Positions 31,201 to 36,966 of a stretch of DNA of 36,966 nucleotides are shown piece after piece. Below the pieces are notes generated by a model. The model saw nothing but the letters and a program-made list of their open reading frames with translations, did not search any database and was not told the origin of the DNA. Source of the stretch: an uncultured Prevotella sp. (GTDB lineage Bacteria > Bacteroidota > Bacteroidia > Bacteroidales > Bacteroidaceae); contig CAKPST010000014.1 of assembly GCA_934183355.1 (NCBI GenBank), positions 1-36,966 on the forward strand, given 5' to 3'. The position numbers and the translations under genes are program-made. How positions within the stretch are numbered: position 1 is the first letter of the stretch; each line of letters starts with the position of its first letter.

Positions 31201-32150
31201 TTGATATTCTTGTGATTCTTAGATTGTTTTCCGTAGAGATTGCTCAAGTTGTGGGTGGGGATATAGGATGTCAATTTAGCCTTGAGCACCGCCTTGGGAT
31301 TTTCAATGAAGTTGTCGGGAATGACCACGGATAGCATGTGGTTGAAACACAACTCACGGCTGCGCACTATGACAAGTGCGAGCACTCCGTCCTCGCGCAC
31401 CTCCTCTATACCGAAGAATGTAGTGAGATTCATGTCGCGGCAATAGTTGAGCCATTCGCCGAGAGTAATGGTATAACCCGTTGTCTTGAGATTTTCGTCA
31501 AGCTGTTCTATGTATATGCGGCGGTCGTTGTCAGCCACAATACCATGAAACAGATTGGCGGCAGAGTATTCCTTGTAGGCAGAATCGTATACTGGCACAA
31601 AGTCGGTTCCCTTGCGTTGGAAATACATGGCGTTGGAAAGCGAAGCGATTTCCATCGTCTCGCTTTCCTTCTTCCATATTTTTCCGTCTATCTGCTCTAT
31701 GTCGGTGACATCTGTTGGTGATGCCTCGGTCTTTGGAGCAGAGTGTATGACAGAGCGCAGATTGCGCTGCGCCACCGTCTTCGACTGTCCTATCAGTAGG
31801 TCGTATTGTGCCGGGAAGACAACCGTTACAAACGTCTTATTGTCCTTGAACCATGTCACCTCGTAATGGCGGTCTACCTGAGAGAACGAGAACGACATCG
31901 TAGGGTTGACAGTATAGATGTCAGCAAGGCGTCCTTTGCGGAAAAACACCTTGTCGTCAGCCATCTTGTCTGCCACGGTAGTGCCTTTAACCTTCTTCAA
32001 GTCGCAGAAATAGCGTTCCATGAAGTCCATCACTATTGACATTGGCTTGCTTGCCTGCGCCTGCAATGAGTCGTTGAACAAATTTAGGCGTTGAGCATTG
32101 GCAGAGCCTATCGCAAGCCATACGGACAACAATACGATTACTGTGCGCAT
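31191..32150 (-). CDS. Exported protein of unknown function
   Basis: 319 residues with a signal peptide ending GSANAQ. The mature part has a mixed alpha/beta pattern: an early helix (MSIVMDFMERYFCDLKKV), a strand-rich section (YEVTWFKDNKTFVTVVFPAQYDLLIG), then IYIEQLDENLKTTGYTITLGEWLNYCRDMN and LALVIVRSRELCFNHMLSVVIPDNF. It has no lipoprotein signal and no membrane segment besides the signal, so it is likely periplasmic. I do not recognise a family. It is the fourth gene of the tubulin-like operon, 34 bases after the zinc-ribbon gene and overlapping the next gene by 10 bases. Confidence 0.72.
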   Translation of the reverse strand: MRTVIVLLSVWLAIGSANAQRLNLFNDSLQAQASKPMSIVMDFMERYFCDLKKVKGTTVADKMADDKVFFRKGRLADIYTVNPTMSFSFSQVDRHYEVTWFKDNKTFVTVVFPAQYDLLIGQSKTVAQRNLRSVIHSAPKTEASPTDVTDIEQIDGKIWKKESETMEIASLSNAMYFQRKGTDFVPVYDSAYKEYSAANLFHGIVADNDRRIYIEQLDENLKTTGYTITLGEWLNYCRDMNLTTFFGIEEVREDGVLALVIVRSRELCFNHMLSVVIPDNFIENPKAVLKAKLTSYIPTHNLSNLYGKQSKNHKNIKWR

Positions 32151-32184
32151 AGTACAGTCCTCCTATTTTATTTTGTTTTTTCTT

Positions 32185-32883
32185 TTACTTGCCTATAATG
32201 ATCTTGCCCTTAACGACACCATCAGCACCGTAGTGAGTACCTACAACAAGATGGCCGTCAGAGAACTGACCTATTACATAGTCGCCAGCATCAGCCATAC
32301 GTCCCTTCGGGTCGTTGCTGTCGATGACATGCGACGAACGGAATGTGAGAACACCGTTGGTGTCTTCGGGTTTGCCGTTGCGTGTGCGTCCCTTGTATGT
32401 TGCATATCCGAGGTTGAGCGACTTAGGAGATGCCACTGGAGCTGGAGTTGGAGTTGTAACAGTCTTGCCTCCGTCTGGCTTTGAACCTGAATTATTTTCC
32501 TCCAAAGCCTTCTTTATGCTGTCTTCCTTTGCCTTGAGGATGCTGTCCTGACGCACTTTCTCCAAAGAGTCGGTGTTGACAGTAGTAGCAGGTTGCTCCT
32601 GTTTAGGTTCTGGGTTGGTGTTTTCTACAGCTGGCTTGTCATCAGACATCATTGTGCTGATGCCATATCCGCCACCACCAAGGATTGCAAGTGCGCCAAC
32701 GCCGATGGCTATCTGCTTGGCATGCTTTTTCAACCAAGAATCATCACCACCACCGCCACCAGGACCTATTGGGAACAATGGTTGATTGCATTCCTTACAA
32801 AAGAATTCGTTCTCCTCAGCCTCCTGTACTTGATTAAACATCGGACACTCTTCGTCACGACATATACCTTTTTTCTTTGCCAT
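32185..32883 (-). CDS. Zinc-ribbon membrane protein with MORN-like C-terminal domain
   Basis: 232 residues. A four-cysteine zinc ribbon (C8, C13, C29, C32) begins the protein, in the pattern C-x4-C-x15-C-x2-C. A Gly-rich turn (40-46) leads to one membrane helix (about 54-74, IAIGVGALAILGGGGYGIS). After an acidic and Lys/Glu helical linker with TTPTPAPV comes a C-terminal domain of about 75 residues (LGYATYKGRTRNGKPEDTNG, then GDYVIGQFSDGHLVVGTHY and KGKIIIG) of MORN-like type. With the ribbon in the cytoplasm the MORN part would lie in the periplasm. It follows the tubulin-like gene after an 86-base spacer containing a hairpin, so it may link the cytoplasmic protein to the exported ones (inference). 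Confidence 0.82.
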   Translation of the reverse strand: MAKKKGICRDEECPMFNQVQEAEENEFFCKECNQPLFPIGPGGGGGDDSWLKKHAKQIAIGVGALAILGGGGYGISTMMSDDKPAVENTNPEPKQEQPATTVNTDSLEKVRQDSILKAKEDSIKKALEENNSGSKPDGGKTVTTPTPAPVASPKSLNLGYATYKGRTRNGKPEDTNGVLTFRSSHVIDSNDPKGRMADAGDYVIGQFSDGHLVVGTHYGADGVVKGKIIIGK

Positions 32884-32921
32884 ATCTTTTTTAATATTTT
32901 TACTTTGTTGTTATACATAGT

Positions 32922-32945
32922 GGGTATGGCAAGGATGCCATACCC
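32922..32945 (-). promoter_or_regulatory. Perfect 10-bp hairpin inside the tubulin-like operon
   Basis: GGGTATGGCA (32922-32931) and TGCCATACCC (32936-32945) pair perfectly around a 4-base loop, 24 bases after the stop codon of the tubulin-like gene. No T tract follows directly on the minus strand, and no promoter box is seen before the next start at 32883. It may slow polymerase, protect the upstream mRNA or set a lower level for downstream genes. Confidence 0.55.
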
Positions 32946-32969
32946 TCCTATTATAGTTGAAATAATTGC

Positions 32970-35900
32970 TTAAAGGTCCTTGAGCTTCTCGTTGATAATC
33001 TCAATGGCGATGTTCTTGTAGGCAGCATACTTCGGGTCAAACTGGTTGCCCTCGCATACTGTAGGCAGGATGAGTTGCTGCACAACGCCACCGACGAGCT
33101 TGCGCACCTCTGCCTTCTGCTCGTTGCTGCGTGCGTTCATCTGCAAGCTCTTCTCAATCTCGCCTTCAAGTTTGCGCAACTTCTTGATGTCCTGCTTTAG
33201 CACTTCAACACATGCGATGTAGTCCTTGCCTATCTTCACCCACTGGTCGCCAAACACTTCGTCGGGCACGTTCATTGCGAGGAACTTTTCGCCTGTGATT
33301 GGGTCTTGCTGCTGCTGGATGAGTCGCAATGCGATGCCCAACATGACAGCCTTCTTAGATGGCTTCTCAAGATCAGTAACATCAAGCTCAAAGAGTTCTG
33401 GCAGCGGCTTGGTGAAACTTTCTGTATGTAGCACCATGCGATTGAGCTCGCCCTGCGGAGCTGCAAGCAGACGTTCGTAACGATCCTTGAGAGTCTTCAT
33501 GTTGAACAAGAAGCGCAACGGGAATCCTGCATTGGCGCAAACCACAACAATCTGGTTGGACTTGAAGTTCACTGAGAGGTCGCCGTCTACAAACCTCGGA
33601 ACGAAGCCTGCCACCTTCGACTGGAATGCAGCAGATAGCTTGTTGACGAAGTCGGTCTCCTGCTCGGTCACTGGTTTAGGCAGAGCCACCTGCACCATTG
33701 ACATCATTGCACCAACATTGTCACCAATTACCTTGCCTGTCTCAGCCGGGTTGAACTGCACGTATGAGCGAGCCATGTCAATGACATTGTTGACAAACGC
33801 CTCAAGCTTGTCCTCGCTGTTGAGGTCGATGCGCAGTTTGTCAAGGATGTTTACTCCCACCATCTTCATGAGAGGATCCTTAGTAGCAGTGTCCTCCATA
33901 GCGGCACGTGCATTCTTGGCACAGATGTCGACGATGAGGTCGGCAGCGGTATTGAGGTCTACATTTGCATTGAGATTAGCAAATGAGTGCTCACCATCCT
34001 CGCCGAGCTTGGCTATCATGCTCTGACGTATCTCTGTGGCGTTAGAGTTCTGGTAGTTGTAGTCGCCAACATACTGCTTAGTGAGCACCTGTACCATCTC
34101 TGGATCATACTTCTTCATGATGCCATCGTCATTGGCAGCGTTGGTCTGACACTTAGATGTAGCCTGAACAAGCACGTTCTTCAATATTTCGCCCAACTCA
34201 GTCTTCATTGCCTGGATGCCGAGAATCATGCTGCTAAGCTCGTTGATGAGCTGCTGGAGCAAGAGAATGGCATATTCGTAAGACTCAATCTTGGTCAATG
34301 TGCTGTAGTAGCTGCACTTAGCACTCTTATACCTACCAAATACCTTCTCCGAAGCATTGGTGATAGCATCGCGAATCCATCCTATGTGTTCCCACTCATC
34401 GCTTGCTGTCTTCATATCCTTGAGGTAGCCCTCAGACATGTTATCAAGCTTAGCCTTCTGTTCCTTGAAGAGTCCGATGCGGTCGTCGCAGTCCTGGCGC
34501 AACAGCATGGCATACTTCTCTATCTGAAGGATGCTCTTGCCCTCCTTGCCACCGGCTGCCCATTCGTCAAAGAGCAAGGTCTCAATGTGGCGACGTATGT
34601 TGCGAGCGTAGGCTCTGATTTCGCTGCGATGTATCTCAAAGAACTTCTTGACACCATGCTTGCGGAATCCCTTCTCATAGTAGTCGTCGGCAAGAGCAGT
34701 GAACTGTTCGAGCCACTGCTTCTTCTCGTTGCTCTTCATCACAAATCCTGCATCCTGCTGCAAGCGTGTCTCCCATGTGATGTTGTAAGGACGCCAGTTG
34801 CGTGTAGCATCCGACTCGATGACTGGAGCCTCAAGAGTAAGAATAGCATTAGAAAGCTTAAGTTTGCCACGGTTGTTGACATCCTTAATCTGGTCGAGAT
34901 AGCCTGAGCCAACCTCGTCAATAGAGATCTCGCCATAACCGATGCCCTCCTGCCAGAGGTTGAAAGTGAGCTGGCGCACAGCCTGCACAGCATAGTTGTA
35001 TGTCACATACTCATCGATTTCGGTCTCAGGATATTCAACACGTGCTATACCAAACGACAAGAACTTGCGGCTGCGTGTCTTCTCACCGTTGAGATTGCTC
35101 TCTGGTCCAGCACCATCATTCTCACATCCCACAAGACGACTCATCTTGCCTGCACTACTGAGTGAAGCTACTACTACAGTCTGGAAGAGGAAATCGGCAA
35201 CACATTCAGGAAGTTTTTGGCTGAGGTCGAGATTCTTGCCTGCCTCATTGACATTACTATATACATAGCAAGCCTCAAAAGTCTCCTGATGCTCCATAAG
35301 ACGCTGCACCTCCTGTGTAAAGACGTCGCGTTCGCCTGTCACGTCGTAAGGAGCATACTTGCCCACGCTGATGGCGTTAAGCTCTGAGAGTGCTGCATAG
35401 CCATTAGCCTGATAGAATCCGTTGTCATGGCTTGGATAAACCACATTGTTCTCTGGCATATATACGAAGAGACGAATCTTGTAAGCATGTGTAGCCTCCT
35501 GATATGGATAGAGTTTGCGTATCTGTGAGATGACGTCAACAATAGAACCCGAACCTGTTCCACCTGCAAGACCAGCGCAAATGTGGAATGTCACATCATT
35601 GTCGCCTGATGTCTGTGTAAGATTGTTGACCGCTGACTGCAACTTAACACGGAAGTTGTTGGTGCTGTTGCGGTCGGCAAGGTTGTAAGCCATGAGCATA
35701 CGACCCAAACGACGGCGCTGACCACCGATGCCGGCTGTCACAAGCGGACCCATATACTGGTCGATGAGCTGCTTGTCGCGTGGATTGATGAAGCACTGCA
35801 GGCCTGGGCTGGTGCCAAGGTTCTGGAGTGTAGATGTGCTGATGCCGTGAATGCTCACCTTCTGAGCCTCACCAAGATGAACGCTCTTGCCAAGCACCTT

Positions 35901-36071
35901 CCATCCTGCACGGTCGTTGAGGTCGGAGGGCGATGAGTCAACATACAGATAGTTGATAAATGCGCCACCACCAGGCTCCACGCTGTGGAACTCCTCGTAT
36001 ATGCGTTTTCTAAGTTCACGGATTACTTTGCCACCCGTGCCACCAAGTCCAATGATCAAATGGTTTGCCAT
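32970..36071 (-). CDS. Tubulin-like (Tub_2-type) GTPase, 1033 aa
   Basis: A large cytoplasmic protein with a tubulin/FtsZ-like nucleotide-binding domain. The first loop reads IIGLGGTGG (residues 6-14), an acidic/serine loop follows in LYVDSSPSDL, and the tubulin signature is AGLAGGTGSGSIVD (170-176 is GGTGSGS). TAGIGGQRRRLGR lies in between. These features match the Tub_2 family (PF13809 type), not FtsZ itself. The GTPase-like part occupies about the first 400 residues. The rest is mostly helical with coiled-coil character (for example 480-680) and a final globular section. There is no signal or membrane segment. The length is normal for the family. Polymerisation and GTP hydrolysis are predicted from family knowledge only. 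It is the second gene of the operon, 64 bases after a small membrane protein that may anchor it. Confidence 0.9.
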   Translation of the reverse strand: MANHLIIGLGGTGGKVIRELRKRIYEEFHSVEPGGGAFINYLYVDSSPSDLNDRAGWKVLGKSVHLGEAQKVSIHGISTSTLQNLGTSPGLQCFINPRDKQLIDQYMGPLVTAGIGGQRRRLGRMLMAYNLADRNSTNNFRVKLQSAVNNLTQTSGDNDVTFHICAGLAGGTGSGSIVDVISQIRKLYPYQEATHAYKIRLFVYMPENNVVYPSHDNGFYQANGYAALSELNAISVGKYAPYDVTGERDVFTQEVQRLMEHQETFEACYVYSNVNEAGKNLDLSQKLPECVADFLFQTVVVASLSSAGKMSRLVGCENDGAGPESNLNGEKTRSRKFLSFGIARVEYPETEIDEYVTYNYAVQAVRQLTFNLWQEGIGYGEISIDEVGSGYLDQIKDVNNRGKLKLSNAILTLEAPVIESDATRNWRPYNITWETRLQQDAGFVMKSNEKKQWLEQFTALADDYYEKGFRKHGVKKFFEIHRSEIRAYARNIRRHIETLLFDEWAAGGKEGKSILQIEKYAMLLRQDCDDRIGLFKEQKAKLDNMSEGYLKDMKTASDEWEHIGWIRDAITNASEKVFGRYKSAKCSYYSTLTKIESYEYAILLLQQLINELSSMILGIQAMKTELGEILKNVLVQATSKCQTNAANDDGIMKKYDPEMVQVLTKQYVGDYNYQNSNATEIRQSMIAKLGEDGEHSFANLNANVDLNTAADLIVDICAKNARAAMEDTATKDPLMKMVGVNILDKLRIDLNSEDKLEAFVNNVIDMARSYVQFNPAETGKVIGDNVGAMMSMVQVALPKPVTEQETDFVNKLSAAFQSKVAGFVPRFVDGDLSVNFKSNQIVVVCANAGFPLRFLFNMKTLKDRYERLLAAPQGELNRMVLHTESFTKPLPELFELDVTDLEKPSKKAVMLGIALRLIQQQQDPITGEKFLAMNVPDEVFGDQWVKIGKDYIACVEVLKQDIKKLRKLEGEIEKSLQMNARSNEQKAEVRKLVGGVVQQLILPTVCEGNQFDPKYAAYKNIAIEIINEKLKDL

Positions 36072-36135
36072 AATTATTATAGGTTTTTATATTAATACTT
36101 CAGTTTTTGTTTATATCAACTTCTTCAATAGCCTA

Positions 36136-36741
36136 TCAGAAGTCATCGCCAGACGAGGTGTATGACGATGATGTGCCACGATAGTCGCCATAACCCATGC
36201 CGCCATAGTTGCCACTGCCGGTTCGATTGGGCTTTGAGAATATCACGATAGCTATAGCAGCAGCAAATGCCACAAGACACTTGATAATATCAAAAACAAT
36301 CTCCTTGCGTAGGGAACTTACAATTTGATCTATCATTGAGCCTGGCAACTCTGCTACAGAGCCTTCATAGCTAAAGTCGGTGAAATAACTTTCCAAGAAT
36401 GGATATTCGCGAGACAGACTGCCAAGAATCGAAGCAAGCTCTGCCTTGCCTATGTTCTCTGTGTCGGCAATGCCCATCATATTGAGTAGCTGCGCTATAG
36501 TCTCCTTATACTCCTGAGCTGTATTTATTAGCCTCAATTCGCCCACTATAAACGTGCAATAGAATATGAGAAAGATGAACAGCAAAACACCGACGACATA
36601 TACCGATGGCACAAAAGAAACATGCTTATACCATCCCTTTGCAAAAAACACAAAGAGAACCATACATAAGACGGCTGCCAAGACACCCCAAAACAAGCTG
36701 CCTATGAAGAGCCCTACCATTCCTATTAGCCAAGAAAACAT
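36136..36741 (-). CDS. Small membrane protein with Gly/Tyr/Ser-rich tail
   Basis: 201 residues and no recognised family. Membrane segments are near 5-34 (perhaps two helices), 45-67 and 150-168. Between the second and third parts lies a helical domain of about 80 residues (70-149) rich in charged residues and including YKETIAQLLNMMGIAD. The last 30 residues (171-201) form a low-complexity tail of Gly, Tyr, Ser and Asp (SGNYGGMGYGDYRG) ending in DDF. It is the first gene of the tubulin-like operon, with the promoter about 115 bases upstream of its start. A membrane receptor for the tubulin-like protein is the most natural guess, with the tail as a contact element; this is inference only. Confidence 0.75.
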   Translation of the reverse strand: MFSWLIGMVGLFIGSLFWGVLAAVLCMVLFVFFAKGWYKHVSFVPSVYVVGVLLFIFLIFYCTFIVGELRLINTAQEYKETIAQLLNMMGIADTENIGKAELASILGSLSREYPFLESYFTDFSYEGSVAELPGSMIDQIVSSLRKEIVFDIIKCLVAFAAAIAIVIFSKPNRTGSGNYGGMGYGDYRGTSSSYTSSGDDF

Positions 36742-36854
36742 TATATTATATGCTTTGGTTTAGTGGCCATGCCGCATCTTAAGCAGCCATAGCGTTTTGT
36801 TATTATTTAGGTTATTTGTCGCATAAACTGTCCATATAGACAGATATCCAACTG

Positions 36855-36886
36855 CAAATATAATAATAAAATAAAAACTGTCAAAA
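36855..36886 (-). promoter_or_regulatory. Near-ideal promoter of the tubulin-like operon
   Basis: On the minus strand TTTTG (36882-36886), exactly 19 bases, then TATATTTG (36855-36862). This is the best match in the window together with the one at 45-76. The transcript would start near 36848, giving a leader of about 107 bases before the ATG at 36741. The rest of 36742-36966 is AT-rich and I see no further gene in it. Confidence 0.75.
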
Positions 36887-36966
36887 CAAATCTATATAAG
36901 TAAGTGATCTAAATTATTTATATATATCAGTACTAATATGGTTCATTTTCCGTTTTATAGAAAAAG

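Noticed and set aside
36742..36966. A further gene or tRNA at the right edge
   Set aside because: The sequence is AT-rich with many stops in all frames and no cloverleaf; only the promoter is supported.

Overview
The window looks like a chromosomal segment of a Bacteroidales bacterium, most likely of the Prevotella/Segatella group. The signs are promoters of the Bacteroidetes type (TTTG, a spacer of about 19-22, then TAnnTTTG), no clear Shine-Dalgarno sequences, many TPR histidine kinases, PEGA-domain proteins, an M13 peptidase with a signal peptide, and GC-moderate genes separated by very AT-rich spacers. Except for one LytS/LytTR pair, every confident gene is on the minus strand. I see no tRNA, rRNA, CRISPR array or transposase gene.

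Layout, left to right. 1-1063: gene-poor, with an outward-facing promoter, a doubtful 130-aa ORF and two copies of an AT-rich inverted-repeat element. 1064-3094: secreted M13 metallopeptidase. 3344-5224 (+): LytS-like sensor kinase and LytTR response regulator, ending in a hairpin terminator that can work in both directions. 5265-13675 (-): a five-gene signalling operon read in this order: REC plus degenerate-ATPase protein, hybrid kinase, then three tandem TPR paralogues. Only the first paralogue is a complete kinase; the other two stop just after the dimerisation/phosphoacceptor helices. 13676-14318: two unrelated repeat families. 14319-17495 (-): a thiol-redox operon (glutathione peroxidase, thioredoxin reductase, ABC exporter).

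17791-26577 (-): an envelope-modification cluster read as phosphoethanolamine-type transferase, two acyltransferase-3 proteins, UbiA (DPPR-synthase-like), HAD-IB phosphatase, GtrA, and two related multi-spanning proteins that may be GT-C-like. The UbiA/HAD/GtrA set resembles the mycobacterial route to polyprenyl-phosphate-linked pentose donors, but the epimerase pair is absent here.

26698-36741 (-): the most unusual part. An eight-gene operon starts at a near-ideal promoter (36855-36886) and ends at a strong terminator (26615-26672). It encodes a small membrane protein, a 1033-aa tubulin-like (Tub_2-type) GTPase, a zinc-ribbon/transmembrane/MORN-like protein, three exported proteins of unknown function, a PEGA protein with a C-terminal outer-membrane barrel, and a second PEGA protein. 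Together the products would reach from a cytoplasmic tubulin-like protein through both membranes. I know of no described function for this set and regard it as the best candidate for an undescribed system.

Three starts differ from the longest reading frame where the sequence argues for it (LytS 3344, second TPR protein 8727, UbiA 22587), and the GtrA start was also moved, to 21064. All family names come from motif recognition by eye; no database search was run.
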